From: Candidatus Pacearchaeota archaeon
GTDB taxonomy: Archaea > Nanobdellota > Nanobdellia > Pacearchaeales > DTIR01
Assembly (NCBI GenBank): GCA_018303805.1
Contig: JAGVXL010000001.1
Span: 1-61,844, forward strand
Length of the DNA stretch: 61,844 nucleotides
Direction: 5' to 3'
The notes beneath the pieces were generated by a model. That model searched no databases. It was not told the DNA's origin and saw only the letters and a list, made by a program, of their open reading frames with translations. How positions within the stretch are numbered: position 1 is the first letter of the stretch; each line of letters begins with the position of its first letter. Shown in pieces: positions 26,641-35,266 of the stretch. The translations under genes and the position numbers were made by a program.

Positions 26641-29388
26641 TTATTTCCACTTTAGCTTATTGCACTTTTGCACAATTACCTCCAGCTGTTCCTTAGTAAA
26701 AACATCTAAGGGTCTACCTTCTGCTAAAGGATGTTCTGCAAAGTTCTTTAACTCAACATGCTTCGCTCGGATAAAGACCTGCTCTAACAATCTCAAAAAC
26801 TTAAGTTGTTCAGAATTATAATGCTTATTTTTACTCGCTACAAATTTATCAAATTCCCATTTAATCATCTCTTGAGGATCGGGTAATCCCTTAATCTCTA
26901 CTAATTCTCTTAAAAACAAGACAAAATCCTTAGTTTGTTGAATATTCTCTATTGTGAAAGAAGGATTTAATTCTTTCAGTTGCTTTTCAATTTCTAAAAG
27001 TTCTTCAGAAGTAACTCCCTCACCATCTTTAATCTTCTTTAATAATTTGTTACTATTTATGAAATATTGATAGTCTGGATCTTCTTTTACTTGCATTATT
27101 TCTTTTTCTACTTTCAAAACAATATCTGGAGCATTAATTTTTATCATGTTCTTTCTATCAGGTTCATAGAAAATCATTAAGGGAGCAATCTCTCTAATCA
27201 AAAAATCAGCATCTTCAAAGGTAATTTCTTCCCAAAATGGCTCTTGCTGAATTTTTATTAAATCCTCTTGCTTTTGTTTTATTGCATCTAAATTTTTATC
27301 CCAGATTGATTCTACTTTGTTAACTACAAATTCTTCTATCTTCCCAATTTTTTCTTTATCATTTTCTTTAATATAATCAAATAGTTTAACACATTTAGAA
27401 ATAAATCCATAAACTTTGGCATTTTGAGAAGGGGCATAAATTAATAGGGGAGCAATTTCTTCTCTTAATTCTTTAACATGTTCCTTTAAATCAAACTTAG
27501 AAGAAACAATTTTTTTTATAATTTCTTTTTTTTCAATAACTAAGGGAGATTCTATATCAATCTCTTTAATTGTATCTCTAATTTGTTTTTCAACAATCTT
27601 TTTTTCTTTTTCATCTAATTTCCTTTCTAAAGTATCTACTTGTTCTAAAAATATTCTCGTCTTGGCATCTGTCCCAGAAGATTTTTGTTTTGAAGCATTT
27701 AATTTATGCATTAAGACATTAGACCAATCCCCAAACTTAAAATCTAATATCAAGAAATCTTCTTTTGTATGTTGCCCATCTTGATTAGTTGGGAGCCATT
27801 CTTTATATTTACAAGCAGAAATACTCCTTGTTCCTCTTCCAAGCATTTGCCAAAACCTTATTGGAGAAATAACTGGTTTAACAAAAACTAAATTCATTAT
27901 TTCAGGAATATCTATCCCTGTATCTAAAACACCAACAGATAAAGCGATTCTTGGACTATCTCTCTTTCCAAATCTTTTTACTTCATCCATATAACGAGAT
28001 TTATCTGAAGTAATTACTTTTACATCTTTAGCTAAAGTGGGATAAATTTTTTGAAAAAGTAATTCTAATGCCTCTGCATGTTTTACACTTGCACAGAAAA
28101 ATATGCTTTTGCATGGGCGATCGTCATCAGATTTATAGCATCTCTCAACAAACTCTCTTATGATTAATTCATTAGTTTTCTCATCTGTAAAAAATCTTTC
28201 AAATTTAGAGCCCGGTGTCTGGAATTTTTCAGGTTCTTCTTCTTGTAATCTTAAGGATTGTTGTAACTCCCTGCTTAATTTTTTTCCTTCAATCCCTAAT
28301 GATAAAACTTTGGTTTCAATAATATCTGAAACGTAAGGAACTAAAACCTTGTCATTTACGGCAGAGTCATAGTCATACTTAACAGTTGGTTCTCTCCCCT
28401 CACAGTTAAAGAGGTCAAAAGTGTCTCTTGTTTCTACTGTTGAGGGTGTGGCAGTCAATCCTATTTTAAGAGCATCAAAATATTTGAATATATCATTGTT
28501 CTTGTCATAGTAAGACCTGTGGGCTTCATCAAAGATAATTAAATCAAATGCTCCTGTTCCGAATTTTTCGTAGAATTTTCCTCTTGGTTTTTGAGGAGAC
28601 ATTAAAGTTTGAATAGTTGACACATAAAGCCTTGCAGTATCTGAATAACCTTCCTCATTTAATTCACAAACAGGATCATCTGGAAAAAATTCCTTGAAAC
28701 CTTTTTCTTTAGCCTGATTTCCTAAGGAAATTCTGTCAGTTACAAATAGCACTTTTTGAATATAATCTGCTTTTCTAAGTGCTTCAATAACTGCCATCGC
28801 AACTCTTGTTTTACCTGTTCCGGTCGCCATATTGATTAATGCTTCTCTGTAACCTTTAGAAAAATGTTCTAATACACCTTTTGCTGCTTCAACACCCCTT
28901 CTTCTGTCTACTATTCTTAAATTAATTTTAATTTTAGCAGGATCTCTTCTTTTTTGCATTAAACTAACAATTCTATGCAGATCTTTCTGAGAAAATGGAA
29001 GTTTTACTTGTCTTCTTCTATCCAGATCATCAACATAATACCAATTTGTTCCATTTGTCAAGAAAATAGGTATTTTTATTTTAATTTGTTTTTCAATATC
29101 CTCTCGGTAGGTTCTTGCTTGTATCTCTCCTTTTTCAACACTAACTGAAGTTTTCTTTGATTCTATTATTGCAATAGGGCTTCTATCTTCATCTAAAAGC
29201 AAGTAATCTATAAAACGGTCTACCCCTCTTTCAATTCCTGCTTCACGACCGATATATTCTTTAAGTTGAAATTTAGATCTGACTGGATTAACTTCTTCTT
29301 TAACATAATGCCCTCCAACTTTCCATCCTACCCTTTCTAAAACTGGATTAATCAGTTTTGTTCTTGTATCTGCTTCATTTAGACTCAT
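26641..29388 (-). CDS. hsdR: Type I restriction endonuclease R subunit (EcoEI-like)
   Basis: ALINMATGTGKTRVAMAVIEAL (Walker A), LIIFDEAHRSYY (DEAH), GLTATP, MLGRGTRS. Confidence 0.95.
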   Translation of the reverse strand: MSLNEADTRTKLINPVLERVGWKVGGHYVKEEVNPVRSKFQLKEYIGREAGIERGVDRFIDYLLLDEDRSPIAIIESKKTSVSVEKGEIQARTYREDIEKQIKIKIPIFLTNGTNWYYVDDLDRRRQVKLPFSQKDLHRIVSLMQKRRDPAKIKINLRIVDRRRGVEAAKGVLEHFSKGYREALINMATGTGKTRVAMAVIEALRKADYIQKVLFVTDRISLGNQAKEKGFKEFFPDDPVCELNEEGYSDTARLYVSTIQTLMSPQKPRGKFYEKFGTGAFDLIIFDEAHRSYYDKNNDIFKYFDALKIGLTATPSTVETRDTFDLFNCEGREPTVKYDYDSAVNDKVLVPYVSDIIETKVLSLGIEGKKLSRELQQSLRLQEEEPEKFQTPGSKFERFFTDEKTNELIIREFVERCYKSDDDRPCKSIFFCASVKHAEALELLFQKIYPTLAKDVKVITSDKSRYMDEVKRFGKRDSPRIALSVGVLDTGIDIPEIMNLVFVKPVISPIRFWQMLGRGTRSISACKYKEWLPTNQDGQHTKEDFLILDFKFGDWSNVLMHKLNASKQKSSGTDAKTRIFLEQVDTLERKLDEKEKKIVEKQIRDTIKEIDIESPLVIEKKEIIKKIVSSKFDLKEHVKELREEIAPLLIYAPSQNAKVYGFISKCVKLFDYIKENDKEKIGKIEEFVVNKVESIWDKNLDAIKQKQEDLIKIQQEPFWEEITFEDADFLIREIAPLMIFYEPDRKNMIKINAPDIVLKVEKEIMQVKEDPDYQYFINSNKLLKKIKDGEGVTSEELLEIEKQLKELNPSFTIENIQQTKDFVLFLRELVEIKGLPDPQEMIKWEFDKFVASKNKHYNSEQLKFLRLLEQVFIRAKHVELKNFAEHPLAEGRPLDVFTKEQLEVIVQKCNKLKWK

Positions 29389-29401
29389 TTTAAATCCTGC
29401 T

Positions 29402-29575
29402 TTACTTAATAACCCCAATCTCCTTTAATAAATTTAGCCTCTTCTGATGCTCTTCCTCACTAATCTCCTTCCCTTTCTCTTTTTCTCTTTGGTCTTGAAT
29501 AGCTTTGTTAACTCTTATCTCCCTTCCTCTAATAATATTAGCAATCATCTGCTTCTTTCTTCCCATTACAGCCAT
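29402..29575 (-). CDS. 57-aa charged helical protein preceding hsdR
   Basis: MAVMGRKKQMIANIIRGREIRVNKAIQDQREKEKGKEISEEEHQKRLNLLKEIGVIK*, apparently the first ORF of the RM operon. Confidence 0.5.
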   Translation of the reverse strand: MAVMGRKKQMIANIIRGREIRVNKAIQDQREKEKGKEISEEEHQKRLNLLKEIGVIK

Positions 29576-29634
29576 AATAAAGATAGAAATAAAGAATTTT
29601 TAACCCTTTTCCCACCCAACCTGCCAAACTTCGC

Positions 29635-31374
29635 CTAATCAAGCCCTGCCTGTAATCTATAAAGCTGGCAGTATTTTCCCTTTTTCTTCAGCAAATCCTT
29701 GTGATTTCCGACTTCAGCAATCTTCCCTTTGTCAAGCACAACTATTTTGTCTGCATCCCTCACTGTTGAGAATCTGTGAGCTATTATTATTGTCGTCCTT
29801 CCCTTTATCAGCCTTTTTATTCCCTGCTGGACTTTCCTCTCTGATTCAGCGTCAAGTGCGGAAGTAGGCTCGTCAAGAACAAGTATTTTTGGATTTTTTA
29901 GGAAAGCCATTGTCAATGCTATTCTCTGCTTCTGCCCGACTGAAAGCTTTATTCCCCTTTCGCCCACAACACTATTATACTTCTTCGGCAAAGAGATTAT
30001 GAAGTCATGGGCATTTGCAGCTTTTGCGGCATTTACAATCTCCTTGAAGCTTGAATTTGGGCTTGCATATTTTATGTTGTTTATCAAAGTGTCATTGAGA
30101 ATGCTTATTTCCTGAGGGACAATCGCAATCTGCTCCCTAAGCCATTGCAGCTTCAGTTTGGAAATTTCATCATTATCTAAATAAATTTTTCCCTTGGATG
30201 GCTTGTAATAGCCAAGAATCAGCTCTGAAAGTGTTGTTTTGCCAACTCCACTTTTCCCCACCAGCGCAACACTCTCCCCAGCATTAATTTTCAGGTTTAT
30301 GCCCCTTAAAGTTTTCTTGTTTCTTATATAGCCAAAATCAACTTTCTTGAATTCAATTTTGCCATTGAAATTTTCAATTGTTTTATTCCCATGCTTCATC
30401 GCCTCGGGAACTATTTTCTTCAGCCACATAAGCCTCTTGATTGCAATCATCGAGCGCCTGTACTGCTTGTAAACTGTGCTCAGCCTGAAAAAAGGGCTGA
30501 ATGACAGGTTGATATAGCCAAAAAACATCACAAACTCCCCCTGGGTAATTTGCCCGTTTCTCAAAAATAAAATCGCAATACCAAGAACAGCGACAAAGCT
30601 TATATTATAAATTATGCCCTGAATATGCGAAAGCCTTGCCGATTTATTGGCGCTTTCCCTGTATGACGGCGCTGCTTTTTTAATCAATGAATTGAAAAAA
30701 TTCTTCTTCTCGCTCTCCTCCATAGTGAAATTTTTTATGAGAAACACATTGTACAGCTTGTCATATATTGTTCCGTATTCCCTCTCAAACACCTTGTGCA
30801 TCTTTTGCTGGGCTTTAAGTATCGCAGGCGTCATCTTCAACGTTATCAGGCCGTATACCAAAAATGTAAACACGACAATCAATGCAAGCTGCCATTGTAT
30901 CAATGTCATTGCAATCAATGCAAAGGCAAGGAAGAGGATGGATGGCATGATATCCGAGGCAATCTCTATCATTGACTGCAGGTTCCATGAGCCTCTTGAA
31001 ACCTTCTCAAGAATCTCCCCTGTTTTCTTGGTTTTATGGAAAGATATAGGTAGTGTAAGAAAGTGGGAATATGCCTCTGCCTCTGACTGCAGGGAAACCT
31101 TCGCGCCAAGGGCATCGCCAATCGTGGCGGTTTTTGTTGAAGTGTAATTTGACACAAGCCCAAAAAAAGCCCACACGAAGATAAGTGATGCAAGAAGGGA
31201 TACTGTTGTGTTTGGGATAAGCGCAAGGTCAAACATCCTGCCATAAATGTAGGGGACAAACGCCGCGAGAATGGAGCCGAAGGCGGCTATCGCTATCATT
31301 GAGGACAATTCCTGTTTATAGTCCCTGAACAGCCCAAAAAAAAATTTGAGTGCTGGCCCCTCCTTCACTTTCAT
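29635..31374 (-). CDS. ABC transporter, fused permease-ATPase
   Basis: LVGKSGVGKTTLSELILGYYKP, LSVGQKQRIALTMAFLKNPKILVLDEPTSALD. ATG at 31374 preferred. Confidence 0.95.
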   Translation of the reverse strand: MKVKEGPALKFFFGLFRDYKQELSSMIAIAAFGSILAAFVPYIYGRMFDLALIPNTTVSLLASLIFVWAFFGLVSNYTSTKTATIGDALGAKVSLQSEAEAYSHFLTLPISFHKTKKTGEILEKVSRGSWNLQSMIEIASDIMPSILFLAFALIAMTLIQWQLALIVVFTFLVYGLITLKMTPAILKAQQKMHKVFEREYGTIYDKLYNVFLIKNFTMEESEKKNFFNSLIKKAAPSYRESANKSARLSHIQGIIYNISFVAVLGIAILFLRNGQITQGEFVMFFGYINLSFSPFFRLSTVYKQYRRSMIAIKRLMWLKKIVPEAMKHGNKTIENFNGKIEFKKVDFGYIRNKKTLRGINLKINAGESVALVGKSGVGKTTLSELILGYYKPSKGKIYLDNDEISKLKLQWLREQIAIVPQEISILNDTLINNIKYASPNSSFKEIVNAAKAANAHDFIISLPKKYNSVVGERGIKLSVGQKQRIALTMAFLKNPKILVLDEPTSALDAESERKVQQGIKRLIKGRTTIIIAHRFSTVRDADKIVVLDKGKIAEVGNHKDLLKKKGKYCQLYRLQAGLD

Positions 31375-31411
31375 AGCATAAAAACCAAAAAGAAATTTAA
31401 AAACCTTCGCT

Positions 31412-31450
31412 AAGGGGCTGATGCCCCTTCCGAACCCCCAGAACCCCCCC
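31412..31450. repeat. Copy 1 of G/C hairpin element AAGGGGCTGATGCCCCTTCC-AACCCC-AGAAC
   Basis: Near-identical to 33080..33113. Confidence 0.8.
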
Positions 31451-31491
31451 TGCACATCAAACAGAACCTTGATTAGAAACCTAAACTCCCT

Positions 31492-31683
31492 TCACTCTTC
31501 CTGCTCTTCTTCAAGCCTCTCAATCTCATCACTCATCCTGGCAACTTCTTTTCTCCAGTAGTCTTTTGTTGTGTCTTTTCTTCCTTCAAGAGTTTCTATT
31601 TTTTCAAGATGCTTCTCTCTTTGCTTTTTCAGCCCCTCAATTCTCTTTTCTATCTGCTTTCTTCGCTTTTTGCTTTTAACCAT
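31492..31683 (-). CDS. Small coiled-coil protein
   Basis: Charged heptad-like composition. Overlaps the end of the NTase gene. Confidence 0.45.
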   Translation of the reverse strand: MVKSKKRRKQIEKRIEGLKKQREKHLEKIETLEGRKDTTKDYWRKEVARMSDEIERLEEEQEE

Positions 31684-32453
31684 TCTTCCTGCTCCTTTAT
31701 CTTTTTGTTAACATAACTATAAATCTTTCTTGCCTGTTCTGTGCTTATTCTCTTTAAGCCGCTGGATTTTTCTTTTGATCTCTTGTAGGCATAATACGCT
31801 TCTTTGTCGCCAGAAAGCCTTACTATGAGCTTTAACAGCTCTTTTGTTGCAGGAATCTTATTCTTTGCCATGCAATCAACAATATGAACCTCCCTCAACC
31901 TCAAAATCAGGGAATACGCTATATTATCTGATATTTTATGCCTTCCTGTTTTTTTATCCTCTTCTAATTCTATAAACTTTTCAACAATCTTCATAGCAGA
32001 TTTTGTTGTTTTTATATGCCATTTGAGGTTCTTTTTGTTCAAATTCCATTTTGCATATTCCTTTATCAAATCCCCGTTGATTATTGCTTGGGCTTCTTTT
32101 ATCATTGGCAGAATTGGAAGCGCATTCTCGCTTAATTGCCTTTCAACCTCCCCCTTAGAAATGTAGGTTATATCATATTTCCCTTTCTTGATTTTCTTGT
32201 TTACATTCTCGGTTATTACCAATACATCAACATCACTGCCCTCTTCCTGCTCGTTTCTGGCGTAACTTCCTGCAACATAAACTCCTGCAATCCTGCTTAG
32301 ATAGCCCCCCACAATTCCCAGTATATCTCCTTTCAAATCAAGCGGTTTTTTAATTAGCTCTATCTTGGCATTGCCATTCAGCCAGTCCCTTGGCAGCAGA
32401 ACTCCCGCGGAATTCCCGACTTTTATTATGGGCTTAATCAACTCCTGTTTCAT
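31650..32453 (-). CDS. AbrB-like N-terminus fused to MNT-type nucleotidyltransferase and helical (HEPN-like?) C-terminus
   Basis: IIKVGNSAGVLLPRDWLNG (AbrB-like), VAGSYARNEQEEGSDVDVLVITE (NTase GS...DVD), helical C-terminus. Confidence 0.7.
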   Translation of the reverse strand: MKQELIKPIIKVGNSAGVLLPRDWLNGNAKIELIKKPLDLKGDILGIVGGYLSRIAGVYVAGSYARNEQEEGSDVDVLVITENVNKKIKKGKYDITYISKGEVERQLSENALPILPMIKEAQAIINGDLIKEYAKWNLNKKNLKWHIKTTKSAMKIVEKFIELEEDKKTGRHKISDNIAYSLILRLREVHIVDCMAKNKIPATKELLKLIVRLSGDKEAYYAYKRSKEKSSGLKRISTEQARKIYSYVNKKIKEQEEWLKAKSEESR

Positions 32454-32454
32454 A

Positions 32455-32473
32455 GTTATAACAATGTTATAAC
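32455..32473. promoter_or_regulatory. Tandem palindromes GTTATAAC-AAT-GTTATAAC, candidate operator
   Basis: Two perfect 8-bp palindromes directly upstream of the AbrB-NTase start codon. Confidence 0.6.
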
Positions 32474-32617
32474 ATTTAAAAACCTTTCGTCCTAGTTACC
32501 AAGAGATTAGCCCCTGCCAACCCTAACCCAATCCAAAATCTATCTCAAACCAAAAGAAATCCTTAAGCAAATCCATCCTGCAGAACCAATCCCTTCATAT
32601 ATCTGCTGAACTATTTT

Positions 32618-32995
32618 TTATTTCACGCACTTGCATGGCTTGTAGCCCTCATTCAGGGCTTTTGCCCTTGACTTGAATATAATCTTGTTCTTCGGCTTTA
32701 TGTTTTGTGCGAAAGGGCAGTTCTTTTCATGGAATAACTTTCCTCCGCGCTGCGCAACAAATGTTTTTCGCTTCTTTTTATGCACAGAAACAGAAGCAAT
32801 TTTTTTAACAGCCTTAATAACTTTCTTTTTTGTTTTCTTGACTTTCTTTGGCTTTATCTTTACTTTCCTGCTTACTTTTTTAAGAATCTCATCCTGCTTA
32901 CTTTTTATGGTTTCCAATTCGGCTATTATCTTGCTTACATCAAGCCTTACATTATTGAACGACTTGATAACATTCTTCTCAAGTTCCTTGTCCAT
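32618..32995 (-). CDS. Lys-rich protein with C-terminal Ada-like metal-binding motif
   Basis: GGKLFHEKNCPFAQNIKPKNKIIFKSRAKALNEGYKPCKCVK. Confidence 0.6.
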   Translation of the reverse strand: MDKELEKNVIKSFNNVRLDVSKIIAELETIKSKQDEILKKVSRKVKIKPKKVKKTKKKVIKAVKKIASVSVHKKKRKTFVAQRGGKLFHEKNCPFAQNIKPKNKIIFKSRAKALNEGYKPCKCVK

Positions 32996-33079
32996 TCTCT
33001 CCCCATTACTATTATATAATTACAATACCCCCCTTATTTAAATCTTTCTGAAATAATTTTTGAACTGTCTGCCCTCACC

Positions 33080-33113
33080 AAGGGGCTGATGCCCCTTCCA
33101 AACCCCTAGAACT
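33080..33113. repeat. Copy 2 of AAGGGGCTGATGCCCCTT hairpin element
   Basis: Matches 31412..31450. Confidence 0.8.
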
Positions 33114-33199
33114 CGTGCCTGATGGCACTCGCCCTAACCCGCCTGCCAGGAAAAAACGCTGCCGAGACCTTTAGATATACCTTGCCAATATTTAGGTGT

Positions 33200-33388
33200 A
33201 TGGAAATTAGTAAGGAAGTTCCGTTCATGGTAAACAGGGGATTTGGCGGCAACCTGAGAAGCGGCTCAAGCATTGATTTTGCCTTGGACCTGCAGAAGAG
33301 CAAAAAGCTGGGGGAATACAAGAAACTGGCTTACTTGATAAAAATCATGAGCATAATTCCCAGAATAAAAAACCCAATATGCCTATGA
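33200..33388 (+). pseudogene. Fic/DOC-like N-terminal remnant
   Basis: VNRGFGGNLRSGSSIDFALDLQKSKKLGEYKKLAYLI..., resembles the segment before the Fic motif. The catalytic HPFxxGN region is absent. Confidence 0.45.
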
Positions 33389-33446
33389 ACGAGACAAGGC
33401 TTACAACAAACGTGCTGAGCAGTATCCATGCAAGGGCATTAATCAT
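33345..33446 (-). pseudogene. ZIP metal-transporter-like N-terminal remnant
   Basis: MINALAWILLSTFVVSLVSFIGILGFLFWELCS*, first TM helix only. Confidence 0.4.
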
Positions 33447-33556
33447 CCTTAAATTAAAATCCAGGAATATAAAAAGCTAACTGCGGAGAAAAATCTTTCC
33501 CTGCTTCTGAACTTTTCCCTAGAAAATTATTTATACAACCCACGCTTATTATTAAG

Positions 33557-33874
33557 ATGCCCAGAAAAATTGTTGATTATCAAAGCCTGAGAAAATTATT
33601 AGATATAAGTGTTGTTGAGATAGCAACCGCTGTTGGCGTTACAGTCCCCTATCTGGAGAAACATCCAAAATCAGAGAAAATCCAGCAGGAGTTAAAGAAG
33701 ATATTCCGCATTTATGAAACGCTGAGCAAATTCGGCAATAAGGATATTTCTGTATGGTTAAGAAAGCCCAATGAGGATTATGAAGGCAAGTCCCTTCTTG
33801 AAATTATCTTGGCAGGCAAGGCAGAAAGTGTAGGGGGATATATAGACGAAATGAATAAAGGGGCGTTGTCTTGA
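33557..33874 (+). CDS. Helical protein with DUF2384-like (Xre/MbcA/ParS) C-terminus
   Basis: WLRKPNEDYEGKSLLEIILAGKAESVGGYIDEM. Confidence 0.5.
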   Translation: MPRKIVDYQSLRKLLDISVVEIATAVGVTVPYLEKHPKSEKIQQELKKIFRIYETLSKFGNKDISVWLRKPNEDYEGKSLLEIILAGKAESVGGYIDEMNKGALS

Positions 33875-33888
33875 ATATTCCCTAAGAA

Positions 33889-34167
33889 CTATTTATGGAT
33901 AAAAAATTCTGAAGGCATATAATATTCCATTCTTGCCTTATTTAGGAAAACCCTCTTCTCATTTACAATCAATGATTCCAAGTCCTTTGATTCCTGCTCG
34001 CTCAATCCAACAAGGCTGAGCACCTTATCTTTATGGACAGTAGGGACTTCTTTTAACTTGTCTATTGCATGAACCGCATTTTTGGCGTAAACATAAAGAT
34101 GAATCTCCCTTGCCTTACCTTTGCCGAAGTGCCCCTGAAGCGTTTGAATCTTATACCAGCATTCCAT
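33889..34167 (-). CDS. Hypothetical protein
   Basis: Intact ORF, 11 nt from the XRE-sigma4 gene. Confidence 0.5.
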   Translation of the reverse strand: MECWYKIQTLQGHFGKGKAREIHLYVYAKNAVHAIDKLKEVPTVHKDKVLSLVGLSEQESKDLESLIVNEKRVFLNKARMEYYMPSEFFIHK

Positions 34168-34178
34168 TTTGCTTTTGT

Positions 34179-34805
34179 TTAAACAAATTCTCTTAATTTT
34201 CTTGATCTAGAAGGGTGCCTTGAATTTCTTAATGCCCTTGCTTCTATCTGCCTTATTCTTTCTCTGCTTACCCCCATAACCTTTCCTGCCTCTTTAAGAG
34301 TGAGGGGTTTATTTCCATTCAAACCAAATCTAAGTTCCAAAACTTCTTTTTCCCTTATTGGCAGCGTGTTTAAGATGTTTTCTATAATACTCTTCCTGTC
34401 TAAATCCTCAGCCTGAGCCGGTTCATAAACCGGAAGCAGCTTCCTATCAATATAGCTCAAGGAAACAAGCTTTTCTTTTGGGATCTCTTTTTCAGCAATC
34501 ATCTTTTTGGTTTTTAGGTATCTTATCTCTTCAGGAAAAACATCCTCGTCCAGCATGAAATACCCTTTTTGCCTGTAAAATTCACATATTTTATTTTGGG
34601 TTTCCTCGCTAGGGTACATTCTGAGACTTTCGTAATGCAAAAAAACCCCGTAAGAAATACCAAGCTCTTCTGCAACCTGTTTAGCACTTAAACCAAGGCT
34701 TTCCCTTGCTCTAACAAGCTCTGCATTCTTTAATCTGGCTTCAAGCCGGAGATTAAAGCCGCCTTTTGTCCGGTATTCTTTAGTTTCCATAAAATAGAAT
34801 ATCAA
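34179..34805 (-). CDS. XRE-type HTH fused to sigma-70 region 4
   Basis: N: LVRARESLGLSAKQVAEELGISYGVFLHYES. C: LPIREKEVLELRFGLNGNKPLTLKEAGKVMGVSRERIRQIEARALRNSRHPSRSRKLREFV. Confidence 0.88.
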   Translation of the reverse strand: MIFYFMETKEYRTKGGFNLRLEARLKNAELVRARESLGLSAKQVAEELGISYGVFLHYESLRMYPSEETQNKICEFYRQKGYFMLDEDVFPEEIRYLKTKKMIAEKEIPKEKLVSLSYIDRKLLPVYEPAQAEDLDRKSIIENILNTLPIREKEVLELRFGLNGNKPLTLKEAGKVMGVSRERIRQIEARALRNSRHPSRSRKLREFV

Positions 34806-34964
34806 TCTTTGCTTTTAAACCTTTCTATCTGTAACCACTTATGAGTAACATATTATGCTAGAAGTACATACAGGAACCCAAAAGAAACAGTAAACTTCTT
34901 AAATCCCCATTGCCCTGAAACTGGAGAGGTGATTTCTGCTCAGGGAATTCCTGAGGATTTTTAA

Positions 34965-35228
34965 ATGAAAGATAATCTAGAATCAGGGCTTGAAACAGAA
35001 TCAGAATGCGGACTGGAATTTGATGTGCCTATTAATGCTTACAATGTGGCTGAAGCTCTTGAAAAAGACATAAAAAGGAAGAAGGCAAAATATTTCACAG
35101 GGCTGCCATTTCGAATTACAGGCTATAATGTCTCCCTGAACACTCTAGGAATCCATTGCAGAAAGCAGGATGAGGCAAAACTCAAGGAAATTCTCACAAA
35201 ATATTTTTCCATGCTCAAGGAAACCTGA
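34965..35228 (+). CDS. Hypothetical protein
   Basis: Intact ORF with structured leader. Confidence 0.55.
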   Translation: MKDNLESGLETESECGLEFDVPINAYNVAEALEKDIKRKKAKYFTGLPFRITGYNVSLNTLGIHCRKQDEAKLKEILTKYFSMLKET

Positions 35229-35266
35229 AGAATTAACTTTTTATATTATAATTTCCTTGTAAAATC

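Noticed and set aside
29447-29638. Plus-strand ORF 29447..29638
   Set aside because: Antisense to the more plausible 57-aa minus-strand ORF that opens the RM operon
34179-34805. Bacterial contamination as explanation for sigma4
   Set aside because: Not favoured because flanking sequence carries archaeal rRNA, intron tRNAs, RNase P and TATA-like promoters with no visible composition break, though read coverage was not checked
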